Assembly (NCBI RefSeq): GCF_013393945.1
Contig: NZ_CP040297.1
Span: 1,284,804-1,348,803, forward strand
Direction of reading: 5' to 3'
Origin: Nostoc sp. TCL26-01
GTDB lineage: Bacteria; Cyanobacteriota; Cyanobacteriia; Cyanobacteriales; Nostocaceae
Length of the DNA: 64,000 nucleotides
In this document: positions 1 through 8,156 of the stretch, in pieces
Layout of the letters: each line of letters starts with the position of its first letter
Position numbering within the stretch: the first letter of the stretch is position 1
Made by a program: the position numbers and the translations under genes
Notes under the pieces: model-generated
Databases searched by the model: none
Seen by the model: only the letters and a program-made list of their open reading frames with translations
What the model was told of the DNA's origin: nothing

Positions 1-631
1 ACCAATCAAAACAAAGTTGGGGTTCATGAGTAATACTGATATATCCGGGTTGGGCTTTGACTCGTTCTATCCAAGCTCGAATTGCCGGAAATTGTGTTAA
101 ATCAAATCCACCTTCATCAGCAACGTGAGTATAAGCAAACAACGCAATATCAGCAACTGTATAACGCTCACCGACAAAAAAGCTATGAACACTCAGATGA
201 TTTTCCATCACTTTGAGAGCTGCGTAACCTTGTTCACGTTTTTGTTCTAAAGCCAGACGATATTCTTCAGCTTTACCTAAAATAGTCACCCAAAATCTTG
301 CTGTGGCAATATAAGGTTCGTGACTATATTGTTCAAAAAATAACCATTGGATGACTTGGGCTTTTAAATAGCGATCATATGGAAGAAATTCTGTATATTC
401 GCTCAGGTAAAGCAATATAGCATTTGATTCTGCTAGATACTTTCCAGGCTCAATTTCTAAAACTGGTATTTTACCGTTAGGATTTTTACTTAAAAATTCT
501 GGTGTGCGACTCTCTCCCTTTAAAATATTCACTTCTATTCGCTCAAAGGGGATGCCCATTTGTGTTAATAAAAGCCTAATCTTATAACCATTACCTGAAG
601 GTAAAAAATCGTACAATTGTAGGTTTTCCAT
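1..631 (-). CDS. Glutathione S-transferase family protein (3' end outside window)
   Basis: Reading leftward from an ATG at 631 gives 210 open codons with no stop before the window edge. The N-terminal thioredoxin-like half begins MENLQLYDFLPSGNGYKIRL and has the NPNGKIPVLEI segment (the cis-Pro glutathione-binding loop) followed by AESNAILLYL, the usual GST helix. The C-terminal helical half has GERYTVADIALFAYTHVAD, matching the conserved N-capping motif of GST domain II. About 205-215 residues is normal for the family, so only the last few residues are probably missing. Substrate unknown; a cytosolic glutathione-dependent conjugation or detoxification role is the family expectation. The AT-rich gap 632-834 holds no gene and probably carries promoters for this gene and its divergent neighbour. 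Confidence 0.85.
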   Translation of the reverse strand, partial: MENLQLYDFLPSGNGYKIRLLLTQMGIPFERIEVNILKGESRTPEFLSKNPNGKIPVLEIEPGKYLAESNAILLYLSEYTEFLPYDRYLKAQVIQWLFFEQYSHEPYIATARFWVTILGKAEEYRLALEQKREQGYAALKVMENHLSVHSFFVGERYTVADIALFAYTHVADEGGFDLTQFPAIRAWIERVKAQPGYISITHEPQLCFDW

Positions 632-834
632 GTACAAAATATAATGCGGAACGTGTTACTGAACAACGGTCTAAAATACAATATCCTACAAAAAGATTGT
701 TGTAAAACAGGATAATTTTTTTATTTTTTTGATTGTTCTATTAAATATAAATTATTTGAAAAAATAAAAATAATAGTATTATTTAACTCCCATGTTTAAA
801 TGTTTTAATTGATGCAATAGTCTAAAATAGAAAT

Positions 835-1515
835 ATGTGTGGAAGATTCACTTTAAACCAGTCAGCAACAGCATTAGCTGAAGTTTTTCATCTCCAGCAA
901 GTTGTGGATTTAGAGGCGCAATATAACATTGCACCTACGCAAATGGTAGTGACAGTTGTACATAACCCGGAAAGCGACAAACGAGAATTATGGCAATTGC
1001 GTTGGGGTTTAATACCCTCATGGGCGAAAGAAGCGGGAATTGGTAATAAGCTAATTAATGCTAGAGGCGAGACTGTTGCGGAAAAACCTGCTTTCCGTTC
1101 AGCATTTAAACGCCGACGCTGTTTAGTGGTGGCTGATGGCTTTTATGAGTGGCAAAAACAGCCAGAGCAAAAAGCCCGTCAACCATTCTATTTTCAGCTA
1201 CAAGATGGACAGCCATTCGGTTTTGCGGGATTATGGGAAAAATGGCGATCGCCCACAGATGACGAAATCACTTCCTGTACAATAATTACAACACAAGCTA
1301 ATGAACTACTCCAACCCATCCATGACCGGATGCCAGTAATTCTGGCTCCTCAAGATTATGACCTATGGTTAAACCCCCAAGAGCAAAATCCCCAAGTCTT
1401 ACAAAACTTATTATCTCCCTACCCAGCCTCAGCAATGATTGCTCACCCAGTCAGCACTATAGTCAATAGCCCAAAACACAACAGCCCAGAGTGTATCATC
1501 CCCATCAAGCAGTAA
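835..1515 (+). CDS. SRAP-domain protein (YedK/HMCES family)
   Basis: 226 residues, a complete SOS-response-associated peptidase (SRAP) domain. It begins MCGRF, so Cys2 becomes the catalytic N-terminal residue after Met removal. Further hallmarks are RWGLIPSWAK, NARGETVAEKPAFR, ADGFYEW (conserved Glu) and HDRMPVIL (conserved His). Known members covalently trap abasic sites in single-stranded DNA through Cys2 and shield them. The start is fixed by the required Met-Cys. The gene stands alone between a divergent GST gene and ycf3, 37 bases downstream; no SOS box is obvious by eye. Confidence 0.93.
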   Translation: MCGRFTLNQSATALAEVFHLQQVVDLEAQYNIAPTQMVVTVVHNPESDKRELWQLRWGLIPSWAKEAGIGNKLINARGETVAEKPAFRSAFKRRRCLVVADGFYEWQKQPEQKARQPFYFQLQDGQPFGFAGLWEKWRSPTDDEITSCTIITTQANELLQPIHDRMPVILAPQDYDLWLNPQEQNPQVLQNLLSPYPASAMIAHPVSTIVNSPKHNSPECIIPIKQ

Positions 1516-1552
1516 AATACCCACCTAATAGCTACACACCATAAAAGCTCAT

Positions 1553-2074
1553 ATGCCAAGAACACAGAAAAACGATAACTTTATTGACAAATCCTTTACA
1601 GTTATGGCAGATATCATTCTCAAGATACTGCCCGCTAACAGAAAAGCTAAAGAAGCATTTGTTTATTACCGTGATGGGATGTCAGCCCAAGCAGAAGGAG
1701 AGTATGCCGAGGCATTAGAATACTATGAAGAAGCCCTCAGACTAGAGGAAGACACTAATGATCGCGGTTATATTTTCTACAATATGGGCTTGATTTATGC
1801 CAGTAATGGTGATCACGAAAAAGCTTTAGAATTTTACCATCAAGCCGTTGAACTCAATCCCCGTCTACCCCAAGCTTTGAACAATATTGCTGTGATATAT
1901 CACTACAAAGGTGAAAAAGCCAAGGAAGCAGGAGATTATGATGGTGGTGAAGCACTTTTTGATCAAGCCGCCGATTATTGGATTCGCGCCATACGCATGG
2001 CTCCCAACAACTACATCGAAGCCCAAAATTGGCTAAAAACCACTGGAAGAATGCAAATTGACGTATTCTTCTAG
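1553..2074 (+). CDS. ycf3: Photosystem I assembly protein Ycf3
   Basis: 173 residues, the full Ycf3 length. The start [20 protein letters not shown] and the downstream [20 protein letters not shown] are typical of the family. Three tetratricopeptide repeats follow at about residues 35-68, 72-105 and 120-153, including [20 protein letters not shown] and [19 protein letters not shown]. Ycf3 is a thylakoid-associated TPR chaperone needed to assemble PsaA/PsaB into photosystem I. This is the clearest single marker that the host is a cyanobacterium. An STRR-like array begins at the last base of its stop codon (2074). Confidence 0.97.
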   Translation: MPRTQKNDNFIDKSFTVMADIILKILPANRKAKEAFVYYRDGMSAQAEGEYAEALEYYEEALRLEEDTNDRGYIFYNMGLIYASNGDHEKALEFYHQAVELNPRLPQALNNIAVIYHYKGEKAKEAGDYDGGEALFDQAADYWIRAIRMAPNNYIEAQNWLKTTGRMQIDVFF

Positions 2075-2172
2075 TCAATTGTCCAGAGTCAATAGTCAAT
2101 TGTCCAGAGTCAATAGTCAATTGTCCAGAGTCAATAGTCAATTGTCCAGAGTCAATAGTCAATTGTCCACAG
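2074..2172. repeat. 21-bp tandem repeat behind ycf3
   Basis: Four perfect copies of a 21-base unit (GTCAATTGTCCAGAGTCAAT plus A) run 2074-2157, followed by a partial fifth that diverges after 2168. The unit is three heptamers long, so it is a higher-order STRR array. It starts at the last base of the ycf3 stop codon. Confidence 0.9.
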
Positions 2173-2190
2173 TAAAAAATGATTTACTAT

Positions 2191-2232
2191 TGACCAATGA
2201 CCAATGACCAATGACCAATGACCAATAACCAA
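2191..2232. repeat. STRR heptamer array TGACCAA x6
   Basis: Five perfect TGACCAA heptamers (2191-2225) and one TAACCAA variant fill the space up to two bases before the gatC ATG. TGACCAA is the reverse complement of the TTGGTCA STRR family of heterocystous cyanobacteria. The array occupies the place where a ribosome binding site would be expected. Confidence 0.9.
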
Positions 2233-2234
2233 TT

Positions 2235-2525
2235 ATGATTGACCGTGAACAAGTCCGTAAAGTAGCTTTACTTGCACGTTTAGAATTGACTCCAGAAGAG
2301 GAAGAAAAATTCACCACTCAGTTAGGCAGTATTTTGGATTATGTCCAACAACTAAGTGAACTGGATGTAAGTGATGTACCTCCAACAACACGAGCTATTG
2401 ACATGAGTAATGTTACTAGAGAAGATGACCTACAACCCTATCCGGAAAGAGACGCTATCTTGAATAGCGCCCCTGAACAAGAAGGTGAATTTTTTAGAGT
2501 ACCAAAAATTCTCAATGTCGAGTAG
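2235..2525 (+). CDS. gatC: Aspartyl/glutamyl-tRNA(Asn/Gln) amidotransferase subunit C
   Basis: 96 residues, normal GatC length. It starts [20 protein letters not shown] and has [12 protein letters not shown] and the [17 protein letters not shown] segment of the family. GatC is the small scaffold of the GatCAB complex, which amidates Glu-tRNA(Gln) or Asp-tRNA(Asn). gatA and gatB are not in the window, as is common in cyanobacteria where these genes are scattered. The ATG comes two bases after a TGACCAA array and has no Shine-Dalgarno-like sequence in front of it. Confidence 0.95.
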   Translation: MIDREQVRKVALLARLELTPEEEEKFTTQLGSILDYVQQLSELDVSDVPPTTRAIDMSNVTREDDLQPYPERDAILNSAPEQEGEFFRVPKILNVE

Positions 2526-2654
2526 TTATTTTTCATTAAAAGCAGTAAAAACCCTCTTCCCTCATGGGTAAGGATTTGAAAGTTACTTCTTTAGTTAGAA
2601 GTAAAAGTGTGTAGTAACAGTTATTTTGCTTACTAGCAGTAGTAGTAAATAACA

Positions 2655-2750
2655 TTTTTGGGAACTCTCAACAAGCAAGTAATAACCTGAAAATTTCAGA
2701 CTTATTAACTGAAGGTTGACTGAGTTCCCAATTTACTTTTCAGGGTTATA
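2655..2750. other. Candidate structured RNA/DNA element with pseudoknot topology
   Basis: Two interleaved inverted repeats are visible. Stem 1 pairs 2658-2672 (TTGGGAACTCTCAAC) with 2715-2731 (GTTGACTGAGTTCCCAA), 15 pairs with a two-base bulge. Stem 2 pairs 2682-2693 (ATAACCTGAAAA), inside the stem-1 loop, with 2737-2749 (TTTTCAGGGTTAT), outside it, with one bulged G. A small alternative hairpin TTCAG/CTGAA (2695-2699/2709-2713) also sits in the loop. The A-B-A'-B' order is that of an H-type pseudoknot. Strand and function are unknown and no known RNA family was recognised. Confidence 0.4.
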
Positions 2751-2762
2751 CTTACATGGATG

Positions 2763-2913
2763 TATAGGAATCATATTTGATTGTTGTTGGCGTAGCCTGT
2801 GCTTACACAAAAAAGTCAGTACACCTCTAATTTCCTTCTTTTCTGTCACCTGTTACCTGTCGCCTGTTACGTAGCTAAACAAGTCTGTTCAGTAATCAAA
2901 TCAGATTCCTATA
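2763..2913. mobile_element. MITE-like element, about 151 bp, 20-bp terminal inverted repeats
   Basis: The left end TATAGGAATCATATTTGATT (2763-2782) is mirrored by AATCAAATCAGATTCCTATA (2894-2913). The sequence inside the left end, GTTGGCGTAGCCTGTGCTTA, recurs in reverse orientation inside the element at 52933-53089. No coding capacity. From 2914 to the tRNA at 3244 only a short palindromic repeat (GTAGGTTG...AACCCAAC, about 2917-2947) and AT-rich sequence are seen. Confidence 0.7.
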
Positions 2914-3243
2914 GATGTAGGTTGAGTGCAGACTTTACGTAACCCAACACAAATTATCATGGGTTTGTAAGAGCCATTTGCTTACACTCCACCTAATCCC
3001 AATTTTAAAAAACAATGCTACAGAGCCAAACCTAGAAACCCTTGTGATATCTGGCTTTCTTAATTTTGAATTTTGAATTTTGAATTGGTATAACTTGCTA
3101 ATGAACTAATTAAATAAATATACTTTTCCCTTCATATCTGTAAAATCAGCTTATATATTAATATTTAGATAGTGCTTTTTATCTCAATAAAAGCTGCTAC
3201 CTGATTGATTAGCTCACTATTATTTGCTGTTCCTTAGCAAAGA

Positions 3244-3318
3244 GGGCGAACGAGGGGACTTGAACCCCCGAGTGGTGGAACCACAATCCACTGCCTTAAC
3301 CACTTGGCTACGCTCGCC
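3244..3318 (-). tRNA. tRNA-His (anticodon GTG)
   Basis: On the minus strand the acceptor stem GGCGAGC pairs with GTTCGCC (one G-T pair). The anticodon stem GTGGA/TCCAC encloses loop TTGTGGT, giving anticodon GTG. The T arm contains GGTTCAAGTCC. The base after the acceptor stem is C, the discriminator typical of tRNA-His. CCA is not encoded, nor is the extra G at position -1. Confidence 0.95.
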
Positions 3319-3440
3319 ACAGACAATCCTGATTATAGCACTTATTTAGTGAAATGATCCAGAACTTTTTGCTGGAACGCAGTTTGTTAATTTAGAGTCT
3401 TGGGAATTCAACTCAATTTAGGGAATTAAAGTTAGAACGT

Positions 3441-3824
3441 ATGAAACCCCTGACCATCATGGCATATTTAGGAGCGTTAGGATTAGCTGCTGTGTTGGGA
3501 GTAGCAATGGCGAAAACAAATCCTAATCAAGTGGAATATGAAAACTATGCTGTACAAAAGCTCACAGGATACTTAAAAAGTGATGTCTGCAATAAAACAT
3601 CAAAGCTGATCGAAAAGTTAATCAATACCAAATGTGACAAATTAGTAGACTCTGCTAATCCACAAATACGAGAAGTTCTCTCAGCGACAACCGAAAGGCA
3701 AGACTTTGTTTTGTTTAGTATTTATCGGACAGAATTCAAACTCAGTACTTGGATACCTGCTTACAGATTTGAAACTGTAGGAGCATTCAATAACTTTTAT
3801 ACTTATAACGCGGAAGAACAATAA
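3441..3824 (+). CDS. DUF4359 family protein (exported or membrane-anchored)
   Basis: 127 residues. An N-terminal hydrophobic stretch (MAYLGALGLAAVLGVAMA, about residues 8-25) is a signal peptide or anchor. The rest has two cysteines (Cys51 and Cys65 in SDVCNKTSK and NTKCDKLV) that could form a disulfide, and ends with an aromatic segment TERQDFVLFSIYRTEF. I recognise it as the small cyanobacterial DUF4359 family, which resembles proteins assigned to the periplasm or lumen; no function is known. It is a single gene between a tRNA and a convergent amidohydrolase. Confidence 0.75.
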   Translation: MKPLTIMAYLGALGLAAVLGVAMAKTNPNQVEYENYAVQKLTGYLKSDVCNKTSKLIEKLINTKCDKLVDSANPQIREVLSATTERQDFVLFSIYRTEFKLSTWIPAYRFETVGAFNNFYTYNAEEQ

Positions 3825-3910
3825 GGCTGAAAGCAAGAATTCGCTTGCCTATCAGCCTCAGATTCGGGGTGTATTTACCCTGTTTATATATTATTAAGAG
3901 TCTATCTCCT

Positions 3911-5092
3911 TCAATCTTTTGCCCAGTATTTATATGCAGCGTATGCCATAGTTACTACCCCTGTGACGATCGCCGACTCATCAACTTCAAATTCTGGGTG
4001 ATGCAGTGGGTAGTTAATGATCCTGTCTGGATAGCCTACACCTAAACGGAACATTGAGCCGGGGACGTGTTCTAAATAAACAGAAAAATCTTCCGCACCT
4101 AGAGACGGTTCTGGTAAAACTTGGACGCGATCGCTACTCCATGCTTCTTCAGCTGCTGATTGCAACAACTGAGTTAAGGTATAATCATTTTGAACACTGG
4201 GGACACCTTGACGATAATTGACTTGATAACGCGCCCCGTAGGAATTGCAGACACTAGCGACAATTTTATCAATCCAATTAGGGAGTTGAGCGCGGGTTTC
4301 TGGGTGGAGCGATCGCACTGTCCCCCATAGCTGTACCTTATCAGATATCACATTTGGCGCTCTGCCACCATTAATTTTACCAATACTTAACACCACCGGA
4401 CGCAACGGATTTTGAGTGCGGCTAATGGCTTGTTGTAGGGCAGTAATTACCTGTGCTGCAATCCAAATCGCATCAATAGCTTCATGGGGACGCGCACCAT
4501 GTCCAGATTCTCCAATGATGACAATCTCCAAATCGTCCGCCGCCGCCGTTAAAGCCCCATAACGCACCCCAATTGAGCCGGCGGGGATAGAAGGGAAAAC
4601 ATGAACACCCAAGATAGCTGAGACATTTTCCATCGCCCCATCCTTCACCATCCAACCTGCACCTTGGGCAATTTCCTCAGCAGACTGAAAAAGAAACCGA
4701 ATATTTCCGCCTATCTCCTCAGCTATCTGCGACAATACCATAGCTGTTCCCAAACCCACGGTAGTATGGACATCATGACCGCAAGCGTGCATCATCCCTT
4801 CCTTTCGTGAGGCATATTCTAACCCAGTGCATTCTTGAATGGGTAAAGCATCCATATCAGTCCGAATAGCCAAGAAATGCTCATCCTTGCTGATAGTATG
4901 CAATTCGCCAACTACACCGACTTTGCCAACACCTTCTTGTACACGCAAACCACTAGAAGATAAGACACCAGCCACAAAAGCAGCAGTTTGATATTCTTGA
5001 CCACTAAGTTCTGGATGAGAATGAATATGACGACGAATCTCAATGAGGCGAGGTGCTAACTTGGTGGCTAAGTCTTTAATACGAGTGAGCAT
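3911..5092 (-). CDS. M20 family amidohydrolase (N-acyl-amino acid hydrolase type)
   Basis: 393 residues, usual for M20D peptidases. It starts MLTRIKDLATKLAPRLIEIR with RHIHSHPELSGQEYQTA. Metal-binding motifs are DALPIQE, HACGHDVHTT and FQSAEEIAQGAGWMV (catalytic Glu pair), with a C-terminal YPLHHPEFEVDE supplying the last ligand. Between them lies the dimerisation domain (about residues 185-300). Family members hydrolyse N-acyl amino acids, hippurate or indole-amino acid conjugates; the substrate here cannot be told. The gene is convergent with DUF4359 and stands alone. Confidence 0.9.
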   Translation of the reverse strand: MLTRIKDLATKLAPRLIEIRRHIHSHPELSGQEYQTAAFVAGVLSSSGLRVQEGVGKVGVVGELHTISKDEHFLAIRTDMDALPIQECTGLEYASRKEGMMHACGHDVHTTVGLGTAMVLSQIAEEIGGNIRFLFQSAEEIAQGAGWMVKDGAMENVSAILGVHVFPSIPAGSIGVRYGALTAAADDLEIVIIGESGHGARPHEAIDAIWIAAQVITALQQAISRTQNPLRPVVLSIGKINGGRAPNVISDKVQLWGTVRSLHPETRAQLPNWIDKIVASVCNSYGARYQVNYRQGVPSVQNDYTLTQLLQSAAEEAWSSDRVQVLPEPSLGAEDFSVYLEHVPGSMFRLGVGYPDRIINYPLHHPEFEVDESAIVTGVVTMAYAAYKYWAKD

Positions 5093-5152
5093 TGCTTGAT
5101 ATTAATTGAGGAGCTTTGTTTCCATGATAAGTAAGGGAGTGGGGAGTGGGGA

Positions 5153-5261
5153 GTGCTGATACCAATTCAAAATTCAAAATTCGTCTTGAAAAGTTTCCTA
5201 CGGCGGGAAACCCGCCTACAGAACTTTTCGCAAAATTCAAAATGAAGAAATAATAACTCTT
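5153..5261 (-). repeat. Dispersed palindromic repeat, family P (short form)
   Basis: A 109-base block that recurs almost base for base in the other orientation at 15622-15730. It has a central palindrome CTACGGCGGGAAACCCGCC with arms of repeated AATTCAAAATTC and TTGAATTTTG type. Longer relatives lie at 38390-38513 and 41341-41468. No coding potential. Confidence 0.85.
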
Positions 5262-5307
5262 ACCTATTGCCTCTGACTAATGACTAATGACTAATGACTA
5301 TTGACTC

Positions 5308-5901
5308 CTATGGATTGAGAATGATGCTTAAATCCAAAATAAACCCAGGTAATACATCCTCACCAGAAAGTTGTGGGGGGTTGTCAACAGAGAAATTAAT
5401 GATTTCTACCTCAACACCAGGGCGATAAATTTCTACTAAAAATGTTTTAGGGTCAATTAACCAACCTAAACGCGCACCATTATCTCGATACTCCTGCATT
5501 TTCGAGCGTAATTTTGTTAAAGAATCACTTTCAGAACGTAATTCAATCACAAAATCTGGACATAGTGGTGGGAAGCGTCGTTTTTGTTCAGCCGTCAATG
5601 CTTCCCATCGTTCTAGTTTCATCCAAGCCACATCTGGAGAACGATAAGCACCATTTGGTAAGTGAAACTCTGTTGATGAGTCAAAAACTTTCCCTAGTTT
5701 GGCTTGCTCATTCCAATTGTAAATTTTAGCTGTCAAACCAGAATTTCTAATCCCACTTTCACCACCAGTAGGAGGCATAAGAATTAATTCTCCTTCGGCG
5801 GTGAGTTCTATCCGCCATTCGTCATTGGCTAGGCAAATTTGATAAAACTGTTCATCTGTTAAACCTACATTGGGGGGTATGCTTAGGGTGACAGTTTTCA
5901 T
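5308..5901 (-). CDS. Uma2 family (DUF820) putative endonuclease, downstream copy
   Basis: 197 residues. The Uma2 fold belongs to the PD-(D/E)xK nuclease superfamily. Visible motifs are AYRSPDVAW (active-site Asp), CPDFVIELRSESDSL (Glu) and LRSKMQEYRDNGARLGWLID (Lys/Gln region). The family is hugely expanded in cyanobacteria and its biological role is not established. This copy is nearly identical to the gene at 5943-6536, separated by 41 bases and in the same orientation; differences cluster near residues 56-70 (SGLTAKIYNWNEQAK versus SDLTTDLNLWNRQTK). Confidence 0.9.
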   Translation of the reverse strand: MKTVTLSIPPNVGLTDEQFYQICLANDEWRIELTAEGELILMPPTGGESGIRNSGLTAKIYNWNEQAKLGKVFDSSTEFHLPNGAYRSPDVAWMKLERWEALTAEQKRRFPPLCPDFVIELRSESDSLTKLRSKMQEYRDNGARLGWLIDPKTFLVEIYRPGVEVEIINFSVDNPPQLSGEDVLPGFILDLSIILNP

Positions 5902-5942
5902 AGGTGTTTGATTAATCAGCTTTATTTTATTATGAGCAATAT

Positions 5943-6536
5943 CTATGGATTAAGAATAATGCTTAAATCCAAAATAAACCCAGGTAACACATCCTCGCCA
6001 GAAAGTTGTGGAGGGTTATCAACAGAGAAATTAATGATTTCTACCTCAACACCAGGGCGATAAATTTCTACTAAAAATGTTTTAGGGTCAATTAACCAAC
6101 CCAAACGCGCACCATTATCTCGATACTCCTGCATTTTGGAGCGTAATTTTGTTAAAGAATCACTTTCAGAACGTAATTCAATCACAAAATCTGGACATAG
6201 TGGTGGGAAGCGTCGTTTTTGTTCAGCCGTCAATGCTTCCCAGCGTTCTAGTTTCACCCAAGCCACATCTGGGGAACGATATGCACCATTGGGTAAGTGA
6301 AATTCTGTTGATGAGTCAAAAACTTTCCCTAATTTAGTTTGACGATTCCACAAGTTTAAATCTGTAGTTAAATCAGAATTTCTAATCCCACTTTCACCAC
6401 CAGTAGGAGGCATCAGAATTAATTCTCCTTCGGCGGTGAGTTCTATCCGCCATTCGTCATTGGCTAGGCAAATTTGATAAAACTGTTCATCTGTTAAACC
6501 TACATTGGGAGGTATGCTTAGGGTGACAGTTTTCAT
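5943..6536 (-). CDS. Uma2 family (DUF820) putative endonuclease, upstream copy
   Basis: 197 residues, tandem twin of the gene at 5308-5901, with the same start MKTVTLSIPPNVGLTDEQFY and the same end PGFILDLSIILNP. It retains RSPDVAW, PDFVIELRSES and MQEYRDNGARLGWLID, so both copies keep the putative PD-(D/E)xK residues. The duplicated block has a 635-base period that includes the shared 5' flank ATAGGTGTTTGATTAAT, so promoter and gene were duplicated together. Transcription is likely independent for each copy. Confidence 0.9.
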   Translation of the reverse strand: MKTVTLSIPPNVGLTDEQFYQICLANDEWRIELTAEGELILMPPTGGESGIRNSDLTTDLNLWNRQTKLGKVFDSSTEFHLPNGAYRSPDVAWVKLERWEALTAEQKRRFPPLCPDFVIELRSESDSLTKLRSKMQEYRDNGARLGWLIDPKTFLVEIYRPGVEVEIINFSVDNPPQLSGEDVLPGFILDLSIILNP

Positions 6537-6590
6537 AGGTGTTTGATTAATTAAGCTTTATTTTATTATGAGCGATCGCTAAAGGATTGC

Positions 6591-6637
6591 TAGTTGACAT
6601 ACTCACCGACGTAGAACCTCGATGAGTATGTCAACTA
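6591..6637. repeat. 15-bp perfect inverted repeat at the pyrE stop codon
   Basis: TAGTTGACATACTCA (6591-6605) and TGAGTATGTCAACTA (6623-6637) are perfect complements around a 17-base loop (CCGACGTAGAACCTCGA). The right arm contains the pyrE stop codon. It could act as a transcription terminator for pyrE, though there is no T tract. The wording of the loop resembles subterminal hairpins of IS200/IS605-type elements, so a relic end is another possibility. Confidence 0.6.
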
Positions 6638-7255
6638 ATTGCCTAATTCCCGGTATCTTTGCTGAATCTCGTCAATAGCAAACAAGGCTGTAAACTTCAA
6701 GCCAACCGACTCATATAACTCCGCGCCTCCCTGTTTGCGGTCTACCAGTGCAATTACTTGCTCAATGGTATAACCTGCTGCTTGCAGACGCTCAACTGCT
6801 TTTAAGGCAGACTGGCCAGTAGTCACTACATCTTCTAAAACTACTACTTTTGCACCCTCTGGTAAAATAGGGCCTTCAATATATGCTCTTGTTCCGTAAC
6901 CTTTAGCTTCCTTACGAATAATTAGTGCTGGTATCGGTCGATTTTCATACACAGACACCACACTGACTGCGGTCACAATTGGGTCAGCACCTAATGTTAA
7001 ACCTGCTACAGCTTGAGTATCAGCTGGCAAAAGCGGAAACAGCAGCCGTCCAACAGCTAAAGCACCTTGGGGATGAAGTGTCACTTGAGTCTTATTGATG
7101 TAGTAAGAACTACGTAGCCCAGAAGAAAGGACAAAATCACCTTCTTGATAGGCGAGTTGGGTAAATAAATCCAGGAGTTTTTGGCGCAGAGTGGTGACAT
7201 CAGCAGTGGCTGCCCAAATATCTGACTGGCTAAGGTTTTCAGTAGAATACGTCAT
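6635..7255 (-). CDS. pyrE: Orotate phosphoribosyltransferase
   Basis: 206 residues. The PRPP-binding motif VVVLEDVVTTGQSALKAVE (about residues 125-143) and the upstream FVLSSGLRSSYYINKTQVTL (residues 41-60) identify PyrE, which joins orotate to PRPP to give orotidine monophosphate in pyrimidine synthesis. AGLTLGADPIVTAVS and LIIRKEAKGYGTRAYIEG are the expected substrate and catalytic-loop segments. It is divergent from the secreted-protein gene at 7357, with about 100 bases between for both promoters. Confidence 0.95.
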   Translation of the reverse strand: MTYSTENLSQSDIWAATADVTTLRQKLLDLFTQLAYQEGDFVLSSGLRSSYYINKTQVTLHPQGALAVGRLLFPLLPADTQAVAGLTLGADPIVTAVSVVSVYENRPIPALIIRKEAKGYGTRAYIEGPILPEGAKVVVLEDVVTTGQSALKAVERLQAAGYTIEQVIALVDRKQGGAELYESVGLKFTALFAIDEIQQRYRELGN

Positions 7256-7356
7256 TACAAAACATTAAAAGTTGTGCTACACCAAAGGTTGAACTCATGG
7301 GAGTTCTGAAATTAAGCATAAGTTAAGATTTACCCAAAAGTTGAGGAGTAAAAAAG

Positions 7357-7794
7357 ATGGGTATAAAATATCCAGTTCTCAGTAGCTTAGTAGTATTATT
7401 AGCTGCTAACATAGCTTTTCCTTCAGTGGTGAGCGCTGAATCACCAGTACCCAACTATGAAACCACAAGCGATGTTTTTGAGCGAGCTTATTTCCGCAAC
7501 GATCGCAATTTTTATGAAAATAACACACCCAAACGCCAGCTAGACTCATTATTAGGTACTTCTGGCTCTATCTTCCGCGATTCCTTCACAGACAACGAAA
7601 TTGCCCGTGATGCTGAATTGGTGAATATGCTTTATCAAGATGTTCTCAAACAACAAGCAACCAACGATCCCTATTTGCGTACACCAGACTTACCCAATCC
7701 TTACGACACATCCTTACTCATGTCCCCGCGCATGAACGCTAACAAGTTGAAAATGGGGACAGAGTTTCGATTTGAAACATCGATACCTCGTTGA
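7357..7794 (+). CDS. Secreted protein of unknown function
   Basis: 145 residues with a clear signal peptide (hydrophobic residues about 7-26, probable cleavage at VVSAES). The mature part is polar, rich in Asn, Asp and Tyr, and has no motif I recognise: ERAYFRNDRNFYENNTPKRQ, then NEIARDAELVNMLYQDVL and a Pro/Asn-rich tail. A purine-rich GAGGAG lies about ten bases before the ATG, supporting this start. Probably periplasmic or lumenal. The 362-base gap after it holds a short TGACCATTGAC-type repeat and a tRNA. Confidence 0.75.
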   Translation: MGIKYPVLSSLVVLLAANIAFPSVVSAESPVPNYETTSDVFERAYFRNDRNFYENNTPKRQLDSLLGTSGSIFRDSFTDNEIARDAELVNMLYQDVLKQQATNDPYLRTPDLPNPYDTSLLMSPRMNANKLKMGTEFRFETSIPR

Positions 7795-7880
7795 TGTCTT
7801 TTTCAAACATCATGTACCAATGGTCAATAGTCAAGTACCTATTGACCATTGACTTTTGACTATTGACCTTTTAGTAGTAA

Positions 7881-7953
7881 TCCAGGGTGCAGGAGTTGAA
7901 CCTGCCTTGGGCGAATTATGAGTTCGCTGCCTCAACCGCTCGGCCAACCCTGG
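7881..7953 (-). tRNA. tRNA-Ile2 (anticodon CAT, lysidine type)
   Basis: On the minus strand the acceptor stem CCAGGGT pairs with ACCCTGG. Anticodon stem GCGAA/TTCGC encloses loop CTCATAA, giving anticodon CAT. The D arm GGCCGAGCGGTTGAGGC and the loop CTCATAA resemble chloroplast trnI-CAU rather than initiator or elongator tRNA-Met, so C34 is probably converted to lysidine to read AUA. Anticodon-only software would call it tRNA-Met. CCA is not encoded. Confidence 0.85.
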
Positions 7954-8156
7954 TTGAATTTAAATTGTATCCTAAGTTTATCTTTTGTCTACCATCAAAG
8001 ATAGTTTCTCAGATTTTTATACTACATAATTTATTTATAGAACAGTTGAGACTATGATTAGTTAAGTTATTTTAAGGTTTGAGGTACATACCTTCAACAC
8101 TCTTAACATAGACCAGCTAAGATAGACCAGCATTCTTTTGCAATCGCTTTTCAGCA

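Noticed and set aside
1854..2162. Minus-strand frame with repeated TIDSGQL
   Set aside because: Antisense to ycf3 and the adjacent 21-base tandem repeat; the repeat simply lacks stops in that frame.
2074..2172. Possible CRISPR array (regular 21-base repeats)
   Set aside because: The units are directly adjacent with no variable spacers, and no cas genes are present; it is a tandem repeat.
3845..4045. 66-codon plus-strand frame
   Set aside because: Antisense to the end of the M20 amidohydrolase gene, without protein features.
7881..7953. tRNA-Met
   Set aside because: The CAT anticodon alone suggests Met, but the D arm and the CTCATAA loop match chloroplast-type trnI-CAU, so tRNA-Ile2 is preferred.
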